Source: Nanobdellota archaeon (GTDB lineage Archaea; Nanobdellota; Nanobdellia; Pacearchaeales; GW2011-AR1). From it: a stretch of DNA of 9,897 nucleotides. The DNA lies in contig JAHJRR010000030.1 in NCBI GenBank assembly GCA_018830685.1, positions 1-9,897 of the forward strand. Reading direction: 5' to 3'. Numbering within the stretch: the stretch's first letter is position 1; each line of letters opens with the position of its first letter. The position numbers and the translations under genes were made by a program. Below the pieces are notes generated by a model. The model was not told where the DNA came from and made no database searches. It was given only the letters and a program-made list of their open reading frames with translations. Shown in pieces: positions 1 to 4,344 of this stretch.

Positions 1-418
1 ATTTTAATCCGTGCTTCTTTGCAAGCTGTTGCCAGGGAACTATATTCGAATGATGTTCCATTTCTGTTAGAAGTATTTCTTTCTTTCCTTTGGAGATTAA
101 AGGAGAAATTGAACGAGAGACAAGATTTATTGATTCAGTTGTGTTTCTTGTGAATATTATTTCGTCCGAAGTCGCACCGATGAATTTGGCCACAACCCTT
201 CGAGCATGTTCATATTTTGCTGTCGCTCTTTCTGCGAGTGTGTAAACTCCCCGAGAGATATTTGCATTATCATTTTCATAAAAATTTATTAAAGAATTTA
301 TCACTTGCTTTGGTCTTTGAGAGGTCGCAGCGCTGTCTAAATAAACCAATTTCTTATTGTTCTTGAATATCGGAAAATCGGCCTTTATCTTTTGGACTGC
401 TTTATCTGTTAGTTTCAT
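1..418 (-). CDS. sufS: Cysteine desulfurase SufS (5' part, cut by window edge)
   Basis: PLP-dependent class V aminotransferase-fold enzyme that takes sulfur from L-cysteine and passes it as persulfide to the cytoplasmic SUF iron-sulfur assembly pathway. Only the first ~139 residues are in the window; a full enzyme is about 400 residues, so the PLP lysine and catalytic cysteine lie beyond position 1. Visible SufS-type blocks are YLDSAATSQRPKQVI (about residues 26-40), NANISRGVYTLAERAT (about 51-66), EIIFTRNTTESINLV (about 86-100) and LLTEMEHHSNIVPWQ (about 116-130), the last carrying the conserved His pair. The ATG at 418-416 is preceded by a TATA-like box centred 25.5 bp upstream, so a leaderless mRNA is likely. 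A transposon-like block ends only 45 bp upstream of the start codon, leaving the core promoter but replacing everything beyond it. NifS/IscS is less likely because the wording of these blocks is SufS-like. Confidence 0.93.
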   Translation of the reverse strand, partial: MKLTDKAVQKIKADFPIFKNNKKLVYLDSAATSQRPKQVINSLINFYENDNANISRGVYTLAERATAKYEHARRVVAKFIGATSDEIIFTRNTTESINLVSRSISPLISKGKKEILLTEMEHHSNIVPWQQLAKKHGLK

Positions 419-439
419 GTACCTTAAGAAAAAGGAGGG

Positions 440-447
440 TATTTAGG
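440..447 (-). promoter_or_regulatory. TATA box of sufS
   Basis: On the minus strand the bases read CCTAAATA, centred 25.5 bp upstream of the A of the sufS ATG. This is the same spacing as at most other starts in the window and fits leaderless transcription. The inserted element begins 16 bp beyond its upstream edge. Confidence 0.55.
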
Positions 448-453
448 GTTTTT

Positions 454-462
454 GGATTTTGG
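454..462 (+). repeat. Left copy of 9-bp target-site duplication
   Basis: GGATTTTGG directly abuts the outer end of the left inverted repeat. The identical 9-mer directly abuts the outer end of the right inverted repeat at 2978-2986. Nine-base duplications are produced by, among others, IS903-group (IS5 family), IS1 and IS4-family transposases. Confidence 0.82.
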
Positions 463-477
463 GGCTTTGCACGACAA
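463..477 (+). repeat. Left terminal inverted repeat (15 bp)
   Basis: GGCTTTGCACGACAA, the exact reverse complement of 2963-2977. The 11-bp core TTGCACGACAA recurs in direct orientation at 505-515, 38 bp further inside, perhaps a second transposase-binding site or a relic of a related end. Confidence 0.85.
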
Positions 478-504
478 CTCAATCCTGCACGGAAACTAAC
501 TTAG

Positions 505-516
505 TTGCACGACAAT
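505..516 (+). repeat. Internal copy of the terminal-repeat core
   Basis: TTGCACGACAAT repeats the inner part of the left end (467-477) in direct orientation. All 12 bases are complementary to 2962-2973 at the right end. A third partial match, TGCACGG, sits between the two at 486-492. Tandem subterminal motifs of this kind could be transposase-binding sites; function is inferred. Confidence 0.55.
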
Positions 517-573
517 GAATTGTGAGGGTAACCGAAGCACATAAGGAAAAAAGCTTACTTTTTACATAGAATT

Positions 574-714
574 CTAATAATTAAGTGTTGCTCGACCATC
601 ACTGATATTATGCTTATGTTCTTCACAATCCTTAATCAATCTTTTTATCAGGGACTCCAACTCATCAACTCTTTCTTCAAGTTCCTCTATCTTCTTTTTA
701 GTCTCTTCATCCAT
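574..714 (-). CDS. 46-residue coiled-coil microprotein
   Basis: ATG at 714-712, stop TAG at 576-574. The product begins MDEETKKKIEELEERVDELE and continues as one charged amphipathic helix to about residue 35 (heptad-like I/L/V spacing: I9, L12, V16, L19, L22, L26), ending in a polar tail NISDGRATLNY. This is a coiled-coil or oligomerisation segment; no enzymatic motif is present and I do not recognise a named family. Support that it is real comes from an ATTAAAAA box centred exactly 25.5 bp upstream of the ATG, matching the promoter geometry of the larger genes. It lies inside the mobile cassette, 141 bp downstream of the HEPN gene and on the same strand, with its own promoter. It could act as a small partner or inhibitor of the module, or merely be cargo; the sequence does not decide this. 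Confidence 0.6.
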   Translation of the reverse strand: MDEETKKKIEELEERVDELESLIKRLIKDCEEHKHNISDGRATLNY

Positions 715-735
715 TTTTTGATTAGGTTTATTGGA

Positions 736-743
736 TTTTTAAT
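736..743 (-). promoter_or_regulatory. TATA box of the coiled-coil microprotein gene
   Basis: Minus-strand ATTAAAAA, centred 25.5 bp before the ATG at 714. The bases just upstream on that strand (CGAAATA) are purine-rich like a BRE. Confidence 0.5.
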
Positions 744-800
744 TATTTCGGATTAGAATTGTGGACTTTAAGAGGAGGATTTTGAACGGAAAGTAAAGGG

Positions 801-806
801 AAAAAA
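801..806 (-). terminator. Possible T-run terminator after the DUF262-HEPN pair
   Basis: A run of six A on the plus strand gives T6 on the minus strand, about 50 nt after the HEPN stop codon. Archaeal transcription commonly ends at such T-runs. There is no hairpin, so support is weak. Confidence 0.3.
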
Positions 807-855
807 TTAATCTGAAAGTATTAAATTTTCAAGACTTAGATAACAGTATTAGGTT

Positions 856-1488
856 TTAGGTACTTATTCTAAGGTATTTCTTATTTGTAACTGCCTGTAA
901 GATTTGTTCCTTAAAAGAATCTATGATAGAAAGAATTTCTGTGTGTAATTTTAAAAATTCCTCCTTGCCAATTAAGATATAATTTCCATGAGTAATTTCA
1001 TGTCTTTTCTCTACTAATTTAATATCTATCAAATTCTTCTTTAATTCGTATCTTGAAAAATCCAAACCAAGAGAGATTAATATCTCTTTAAATACTTCAT
1101 GGTTTAGATTCGAATTAGTTTTTATTTTGGTTGGAATTTTTATAAATTTTTCATTAGATTCTAAGATGAAATTTACTATTTTATTATGAACAGAAGGTTT
1201 ATTTGTTGAAGTAATTAGATTTAATTTCCCTCTTAAGGCTAATGCTAAAAAATTGATATTGACTTCATTACATTTCAATTTCTCTCCTTTAATAAAGTCT
1301 ACATAAAAATTAGATGACTTTTTTATATATCCCTCCCAGTGAGCATATAAGATTGCTAAACCAATTCTTAACTTAACATCAAGATTCTCCTCTTTCTCTC
1401 CAATGAGGCTATTTATAAATAAAAGTTCTTTTTTTCTCCAAGATAAATCCTTATCTAATCTATCTAAAAGTTTTTCTTCATTTTTCAT
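856..1488 (-). CDS. HEPN ribonuclease-like protein, MAE_28990/MAE_18760 type
   Basis: A 210-aa, mostly helical protein. Two hallmarks point to the MAE_28990/MAE_18760-like HEPN family. One is the block LYAHWEGYIKK (residues 47-57). The other is a C-terminal R-x4-H motif, RHEITH (Arg162, His167), inside KLVEKRHEITHGNY; the usual Asn after the Arg is His163 here. HEPN domains of this kind are predicted metal-independent RNases in toxin-antitoxin and antiviral systems, with the Arg and His forming the active site. The ATG overlaps the DUF262 stop codon as ATGA (1488-1485), so the two genes are probably translationally coupled in one operon and their products may act together. No separate promoter is visible. 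The gene lies inside the mobile cassette. HEPN assignment is confident; RNase activity, and toxin versus abortive-defence effector, are inferred. Confidence 0.83.
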   Translation of the reverse strand: MKNEEKLLDRLDKDLSWRKKELLFINSLIGEKEENLDVKLRIGLAILYAHWEGYIKKSSNFYVDFIKGEKLKCNEVNINFLALALRGKLNLITSTNKPSVHNKIVNFILESNEKFIKIPTKIKTNSNLNHEVFKEILISLGLDFSRYELKKNLIDIKLVEKRHEITHGNYILIGKEEFLKLHTEILSIIDSFKEQILQAVTNKKYLRIST

Positions 1489-2597
1489 GGTTTAAATAAT
1501 TCCTTCCCCAAAGGGACGGTTTTCAATGCTCGACCCCTAACATTAGACCCACTTCCAGAATTACTTATAAAAATTTGATTGCTCCATAAGGATTTTGTTT
1601 TTAACCTTATTTTCTCTATAAAATTTTCTTCATCATCCCATAAATCAATATTTGTTCCAATCCCTACTGCTAAAGATTCAAACACAGAAATTAAAAATTT
1701 GCCCTTAAAAGTATCTTTATCAGAGTAATATCTTTTAAAACTTTCTTCTCCAAGGGAGATTAATAATTTATCAAAAGTCTTTTTGAATATTTCCTCTTCT
1801 TTCTGTCTATCAAAATCGGGGTTTTTACAAAATTCTCGCATTTTTTTAGTTATGAAATCAGATAAATCATTCATCTTAGAAACTTCTCTTATATCAATAT
1901 TCTTAAATATAAAGAATTTCAAAACTAATTCTAAATTTTCTTGTTCTTCAACCATTTTATCTGGTAAAGAAAGACAAGTAACAAATGGTTCATATTCAGA
2001 AAGATTTTTAATCCAATAGAAAAAGTCTCTATCAATCATCACCATTAAGCAGTTTCTTACTTCCTGAGAAGATAAACGCGAACCAAGAGTGTTAAGTCTT
2101 TGAAACAATTCATACTTCATCTCTGCTCCGGTTTCTTCTTTTATGATAATTATCCCTATTTTCGCCCTTTTGATAATTAATCTTTGTGAAGAAATTAATG
2201 AATTCCCAGAGTCAGGTTGTTCCTCCCATTTTTTATTTTCTAAACTTGGAAGATAATCTGTTTTCAATAAGGGTGTTGGAGACATAATTTCTCCGTTTTC
2301 TTCTTCTAAAATTCCTATAAATCCAAAAATAGTCGAAAGCCTTTGCAAACCATCGATAACATCCCAAACACCATCTTCCCTTTGTGATACAAAAATAGGA
2401 GGTATTGGAATACCTAGTAGTAGTGATTCAATTAATTTTGTTTTTTGAAGTTGAGTCCACCTAAAAAACCTTTGAAATTCTGGATGTATATCTAATTCTT
2501 CTTTCTCATATAAGCTAATTAATTCTCCAATAGACATATCATAACTGACTGTTTTTATATCTTTTAATTTATTTTCAATTTCTTCTTGTAATGTCAT
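1485..2597 (-). CDS. DUF262 (GmrS/ParB-like) domain protein
   Basis: A 370-aa protein with the N-terminal DUF262 domain. It shows the PEFQRFFRW block (residues 39-47), the signature IDGLQRLST (81-89, a variant of the family's DGQQRLTT nucleotide-binding/catalytic motif with Leu84 for the first Gln), and the later FQRLNTLGSRLSSQEVRN block (165-182). DUF262 is the fold of the GmrS half of the GmrSD type IV restriction enzyme and of several defence proteins; it is related to ParB/sulfiredoxin NTPases. The GmrD-like HNH (DUF1524) half is absent. The C-terminal ~180 residues are helical and not assignable to a known domain. A TATA box centred 25.5 bp before the ATG indicates a leaderless mRNA, and the stop overlaps the HEPN start by ATGA. 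It is a candidate NTP-using sensor or regulator of the HEPN RNase (inference). Confidence 0.87.
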   Translation of the reverse strand: MTLQEEIENKLKDIKTVSYDMSIGELISLYEKEELDIHPEFQRFFRWTQLQKTKLIESLLLGIPIPPIFVSQREDGVWDVIDGLQRLSTIFGFIGILEEENGEIMSPTPLLKTDYLPSLENKKWEEQPDSGNSLISSQRLIIKRAKIGIIIIKEETGAEMKYELFQRLNTLGSRLSSQEVRNCLMVMIDRDFFYWIKNLSEYEPFVTCLSLPDKMVEEQENLELVLKFFIFKNIDIREVSKMNDLSDFITKKMREFCKNPDFDRQKEEEIFKKTFDKLLISLGEESFKRYYSDKDTFKGKFLISVFESLAVGIGTNIDLWDDEENFIEKIRLKTKSLWSNQIFISNSGSGSNVRGRALKTVPLGKELFKP

Positions 2598-2618
2598 GGA
2601 AGTAATATTATTGATGTT

Positions 2619-2626
2619 TATTTAAA
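2619..2626 (-). promoter_or_regulatory. TATA box of the DUF262-HEPN operon
   Basis: Minus-strand TTTAAATA, centred 25.5 bp before the DUF262 ATG at 2597. It lies in the 47-bp gap between the RHH stop and the DUF262 start, so the effector pair can be transcribed independently of the RHH gene. Confidence 0.62.
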
Positions 2627-2644
2627 GATTATTAGTCTGGAGAA

Positions 2645-2785
2645 TTATTCTTCCTTCAAATCTCTTTCAATCAGATGTTCAATGTACCTTGAATAAGCCA
2701 TTCCCTTGTCAATAGCTTTCTTTCTTGCTTCCTTCCATATTTCTGGATTTATCTTTAGGCTTATTGTTTCTCTTTTAATTTCCAT
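2645..2785 (-). CDS. Ribbon-helix-helix (CopG/Arc-like) antitoxin-type regulator
   Basis: ATG at 2785-2783, stop TAA at 2647-2645, 46 residues. The layout is a canonical RHH: beta strand RETISLKIN (residues 5-13), helix A PEIWKEARKKAIDKG (14-28), then helix B MAYSRYIEHLIERDLKEE (29-46). RHH proteins dimerise through the strand, which inserts into the DNA major groove; many are antitoxins or autorepressors. It is the first gene of the cassette in transcription order, 47 bp before DUF262. Its TATA box is centred 25.5 bp before the ATG, and a perfect 10-bp palindrome (2790-2799) lies between TATA box and start, an obvious autoregulatory operator. A role as antitoxin or expression switch for the DUF262-HEPN pair is inferred from position. 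It could also be a regulator of the element itself. Confidence 0.8.
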   Translation of the reverse strand: MEIKRETISLKINPEIWKEARKKAIDKGMAYSRYIEHLIERDLKEE

Positions 2786-2789
2786 ACTT

Positions 2790-2799
2790 ATACGCGTAT
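2790..2799. promoter_or_regulatory. Candidate RHH operator palindrome
   Basis: ATACGCGTAT is a perfect 10-bp palindrome lying 5-14 bp upstream of the RHH start codon, between TATA box and predicted transcription start. A repressor bound here would block initiation. A second CGCGTA in the same orientation occurs at 2840-2845, on the far side of the TATA box. CG-rich hexamers are rare in this AT-rich intergenic sequence. Confidence 0.5.
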
Positions 2800-2806
2800 T
2801 CTACTA

Positions 2807-2814
2807 TATATAAA
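2807..2814 (-). promoter_or_regulatory. TATA box of the RHH regulator gene
   Basis: Minus-strand TTTATATA, a near-consensus archaeal TATA box centred 25.5 bp before the ATG at 2785. It is flanked by the candidate operators at 2790-2799 and 2840-2845. Two TAATGTCC direct repeats (2892-2899 and 2902-2909), exactly 10 bp apart, lie further upstream and could be activator or repressor sites. Confidence 0.65.
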
Positions 2815-2962
2815 TATTACTATATTACATTATATTGTTCGCGTAATGGAAAAGTTCAGTATTAAATGCTACTCTAGAATACACTTTAGTATAATGTCCG
2901 TTAATGTCCATTACTTCTTCTTGTTTCTATTACTTTCCGATTTTGTACGGAATTAGGTCTTA

Positions 2963-2977
2963 TTGTCGTGCAAAGCC
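2963..2977 (+). repeat. Right terminal inverted repeat (15 bp)
   Basis: TTGTCGTGCAAAGCC, the exact reverse complement of the left end at 463-477. The next inner bases on the two sides no longer match, which sets the inner limit of the repeat. Confidence 0.85.
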
Positions 2978-2986
2978 GGATTTTGG
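2978..2986 (+). repeat. Right copy of 9-bp target-site duplication
   Basis: GGATTTTGG, identical to 454-462 and directly abutting the right inverted repeat. Removing 463-2986 restores a single copy and thus the predicted empty site. Confidence 0.82.
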
Positions 2987-2993
2987 GAGTATT

Positions 2994-3001
2994 AAAAAAA
3001 A
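2994..3001 (-). terminator. Possible T8 terminator on the minus strand
   Basis: Eight A on the plus strand, read as T8 in a minus-strand transcript coming from the gene at 3250-3936 through the repeat region. Its distance of about 250 nt from the stop codon makes this tentative. Confidence 0.3.
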
Positions 3002-3006
3002 GAAGC

Positions 3007-3032
3007 TACTTGCTCGGCATTGCCTCGCAAAT
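3007..3032. repeat. 26-bp imperfect-dyad repeat, copy 1
   Basis: Starts TACTTGCTCGGCATT and ends TGCCTCGCAAAT. Identical over 26 bp to 3074-3099. The core is an imperfect dyad: TTGC/GCAA outer arms, GGCA/TGCC inner arms and a TC/TC mismatch between them. A shortened relative with the same ends (TACTTGCTC ... CGCAAAT) occurs at 5479-5508, suggesting a dispersed intergenic repeat family. Confidence 0.75.
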
Positions 3033-3034
3033 CG

Positions 3035-3052
3035 TAGGGGGACTTCCCCCTA
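3035..3052. repeat. 8-bp perfect hairpin
   Basis: TAGGGGGA and TCCCCCTA are separated by two bases (CT). The GC-rich stem lies between the two 26-bp repeats. An alternative pairing is possible between GGGGGACTT (3037-3045) and AAGTCACCCCC (3055-3065) with one bulge. Confidence 0.6.
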
Positions 3053-3073
3053 ACAAGTCACCCCCTTCAGAAA

Positions 3074-3099
3074 TACTTGCTCGGCATTGCCTCGCAAAT
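3074..3099. repeat. 26-bp imperfect-dyad repeat, copy 2
   Basis: Exact direct copy of 3007-3032 with a 67-bp period. The 41 bp between the copies contain the GC hairpin. Two copies are too few, and the spacer too structured, to call this a CRISPR array. Confidence 0.75.
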
Positions 3100-3154
3100 T
3101 AGTTCAAAAATAATAAAGAAGAATCATGCAAGTTCTCAAACGGATTTGGGGGTT

Positions 3155-3181
3155 ATCTTGTTATCAATTACGGAACAAGAT
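3155..3181. repeat. Hairpin, 8-bp stem and 11-nt loop
   Basis: ATCTTGTT (3155-3162) and AACAAGAT (3174-3181) are perfect inverted repeats. On the minus strand the hairpin lies about 70 nt beyond the stop codon of the hypothetical gene. It could be a 3' UTR or terminator element or, if that gene is a DGR target, the stem-loop often found after the variable region. Confidence 0.5.
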
Positions 3182-3249
3182 GAGGTCTTTGAAGCGAGCT
3201 GATTGCGTAGTGCATTTTATTATGGGTTTGACGGCTAAGCCAGCAAAAC

Positions 3250-3936
3250 CTATTCACCTTTATTAGGAACTACCCCAAAAGCGCAGCCGCCGCCATCATG
3301 ATGCCGGCCGTTGCCATCGACACCAATCCTGTCGCCAAAGCCCCATTCCCTGTACAAGACAGACACTCTTTGAATTTTTTCATCAACAGAGTCAAATGCC
3401 CAAACTCTAGGATTTCTTCTGTATTTATCAGCAATCTCAGCGATTTTTTCAGCACCTTCTTCTCCGTATCTTGCAACAACATAGGGATTTTTCTCAAGTT
3501 CTCTTGAAGTTTGTTCTCCTGCTTTGAATCCAAAAGGAACAAACTGAACATTAGAATCTCCTTCCTGTAATCTGTTTATTAAAGAATCTTTGTCCATTGC
3601 TAATCTTCCATTAATTATTTTTGGATTGTTTTCAAGAATAACTCCATTGTTAATTTCTTCATTTGATTTTGGAATATATAGATTTCCTGTAAATTCCCAA
3701 AACCATCCTTTATTGAGAATGTCAATTATTTCAGATTCATATTTTCCCTCGGGATTTTGAAAAGCATCATAAACCAATAAAGCTGTTTCTGAGGAGTTTG
3801 GTCTTTGCAATCCTTCAGCATCAATCTTTTCTGCAACATTTCCATAATTTCCCCTAAATGAAGGATACTGGAAATTAATTTTTCCACCTTCATGAAGAAT
3901 TTCAGTCAAATATGATTTTCCAATTTTTGCTTTCAT
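3250..3936 (-). CDS. Hypothetical protein with DGR-like variable C-terminus
   Basis: 228 aa, no signal peptide or membrane segment, and no named domain that I can assign. The body (residues 1-190) is ordinary AT-rich coding sequence with blocks such as GWFWEFTGNLYIPKSNEE (77-94), KIINGRLAMDKDSL (106-119), FVPFGFKAGEQTSRELEKNP (132-151) and ARYGEEGAEKIAEIADKY (155-172). The last ~30 residues differ sharply: from about 199 to 220 they are Gly/Asp/His-rich (GFGDRIGVDGNGRHHDGGG), nearly all codons are NNY (GGC, GAC, GTC, AAC, CAT, TGC), and 46 of the 70 bases at 3281-3350 are G or C. Runs of NNY codons at the C-terminus, followed by a conserved end (AFGV), are what adenine-directed mutagenesis by a diversity-generating retroelement leaves. 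The TATA box 25.5 bp before the ATG supports this start. Gene certain, DGR reading inferred. Confidence 0.8.
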   Translation of the reverse strand: MKAKIGKSYLTEILHEGGKINFQYPSFRGNYGNVAEKIDAEGLQRPNSSETALLVYDAFQNPEGKYESEIIDILNKGWFWEFTGNLYIPKSNEEINNGVILENNPKIINGRLAMDKDSLINRLQEGDSNVQFVPFGFKAGEQTSRELEKNPYVVARYGEEGAEKIAEIADKYRRNPRVWAFDSVDEKIQRVSVLYREWGFGDRIGVDGNGRHHDGGGCAFGVVPNKGE

Positions 3937-3957
3937 AAATTTTTTAGAGATAAATAT

Positions 3958-3965
3958 TATTTAAA
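3958..3965 (-). promoter_or_regulatory. TATA box of the hypothetical/DGR-like gene
   Basis: Minus-strand TTTAAATA, centred 25.5 bp before the ATG at 3936. The promoter is divergent from that of the membrane protein gene starting at 4053. Confidence 0.6.
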
Positions 3966-4023
3966 TCTTTCGATTTTGTCACCATTAAATAATTAATACT
4001 TGTTGTAGTGATACTTGCATAAA

Positions 4024-4031
4024 TATAAAAA
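4024..4031 (+). promoter_or_regulatory. TATA box that decides the start of the small membrane protein
   Basis: TATAAAAA, centred 25.5 bp before ATG 4053. Transcription would then begin at or next to 4053, so the upstream in-frame ATG (4038) and TTG (4032) would not be in the mRNA. Confidence 0.5.
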
Positions 4032-4052
4032 TTGCAAATGTTTTTTCAAGAT

Positions 4053-4292
4053 ATGATTGGAGTGAATTTTATTATCGGTTTGGCTGTTCTTGGATTGTGT
4101 TTTCCTCTTGGAATATATCTTGCAAAAATTACAAGAGAGGAACTTGACTCTGGGCAGAGGTGGTTCCGATTGATTGTGACCTTAAGTTTTATTGGAGCTA
4201 TTCTGGGACTTGTTCTTGGTAATGATGTGTTATTATTCACTTTTCTTTCTATGGTGATTATTACTAGTAGAAGTTTGAAGAGAAAAAAATAA
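4053..4292 (+). CDS. Small three-helix membrane protein
   Basis: 79 aa from ATG 4053, or 84 aa if ATG 4038 is used. I prefer 4053 because the TATA box fits it exactly as a leaderless start; the only box near the right distance for 4038 is absent. Hydrophobic segments run over about residues 2-22 (IGVNFIIGLAVLGLCFPLGI), 38-54 and 58-72, with a charged loop ITREELDSGQRW between the first two and a basic end SRSLKRKK, placing the C-terminus in the cytoplasm by the positive-inside rule. No catalytic or transport motif is visible and no named family is recognised. It reads in the same direction as the receiver-like gene 52 bp downstream, which has its own promoter. Confidence 0.7.
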   Translation: MIGVNFIIGLAVLGLCFPLGIYLAKITREELDSGQRWFRLIVTLSFIGAILGLVLGNDVLLFTFLSMVIITSRSLKRKK

Positions 4293-4315
4293 AATTGTGA
4301 TTTAGTAGCTAAATG

Positions 4316-4323
4316 TTTAAATA
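4316..4323 (+). promoter_or_regulatory. TATA box of the receiver-like gene
   Basis: TTTAAATA, centred 25.5 bp before ATG 4345. The nearer ATG at 4340 opens only a five-codon frame and would lie upstream of the predicted transcription start. Confidence 0.6.
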
Positions 4324-4344
4324 GGGAAAAACATAGAAAATGAA

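Larger units (their letters stand above)
463..2977. mobile_element. Transposon-like cassette carrying RHH-DUF262-HEPN genes, no transposase
   Basis: The block of 2,515 bp has perfect 15-bp terminal inverted repeats (463-477 and 2963-2977, outer ends starting GGCTTTG) and a 9-bp direct duplication of the flanking sequence immediately outside both. That combination is the classical footprint of a single DDE-transposase insertion. From family knowledge, IS903-group elements of the IS5 family have ends starting GGCTTTG and make 9-bp duplications, so this is the closest family I can suggest. No transposase gene is present: all four genes inside face the minus strand and encode an RHH regulator, DUF262, HEPN and a coiled-coil microprotein. 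It is best described as a non-autonomous mobile cassette that moved using a transposase supplied in trans, with a probable defence or toxin-antitoxin module as cargo. The perfect ends and duplication suggest a fairly recent insertion (inference). Confidence 0.83.
2987..3249. other. Non-coding stretch with repeats and hairpins, no supported gene
   Basis: Downstream of the hypothetical gene on the minus strand. In plus-strand order it holds an A8 run (T8 on the minus strand, possible terminator), a 26-bp repeat, an 8-bp GC hairpin, a second 26-bp repeat and an ATCTTGTT/AACAAGAT hairpin. Short open frames exist but lack a TATA box at the spacing used elsewhere in the window. No tRNA or rRNA fold was recognised. 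Confidence 0.5.

Noticed and set aside
787..796. CGGAAAGTAA, inverted at 2930-2939, as an additional element end
   Set aside because: It lies over 300 bp inside the left end with no flanking duplication; a 10-bp match in AT-rich DNA may be chance.
2846..2956. 36-codon plus-strand open frame upstream of the RHH gene
   Set aside because: Composition typical of non-coding AT-rich DNA, no promoter at the right distance, and it covers the likely RHH control region.
463..2977. Hidden transposase or integrase inside the cassette
   Set aside because: All frames of useful length are accounted for by RHH, DUF262, HEPN and the coiled-coil peptide; no DDE or tyrosine-recombinase motifs were seen.
3007..3099. 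Possible CRISPR array
   Set aside because: Only two repeat copies, a 41-bp spacer that is itself a hairpin, no cas genes nearby, and a third relative elsewhere with a different centre.
3126..3266. Plus-strand 46-codon open frame starting MQVLKRIWGL
   Set aside because: No TATA box at the spacing used elsewhere, it overlaps the end of the minus-strand gene and contains the hairpin at 3155-3181; more likely chance in a structured non-coding region.
3270..3551. Overlapping minus-strand frame ending in an Ala-rich hydrophobic tail
   Set aside because: It lies wholly inside the 3250-3936 gene in another frame; the hydrophobic tail is a by-product of the GC-rich variable-looking region read out of frame.
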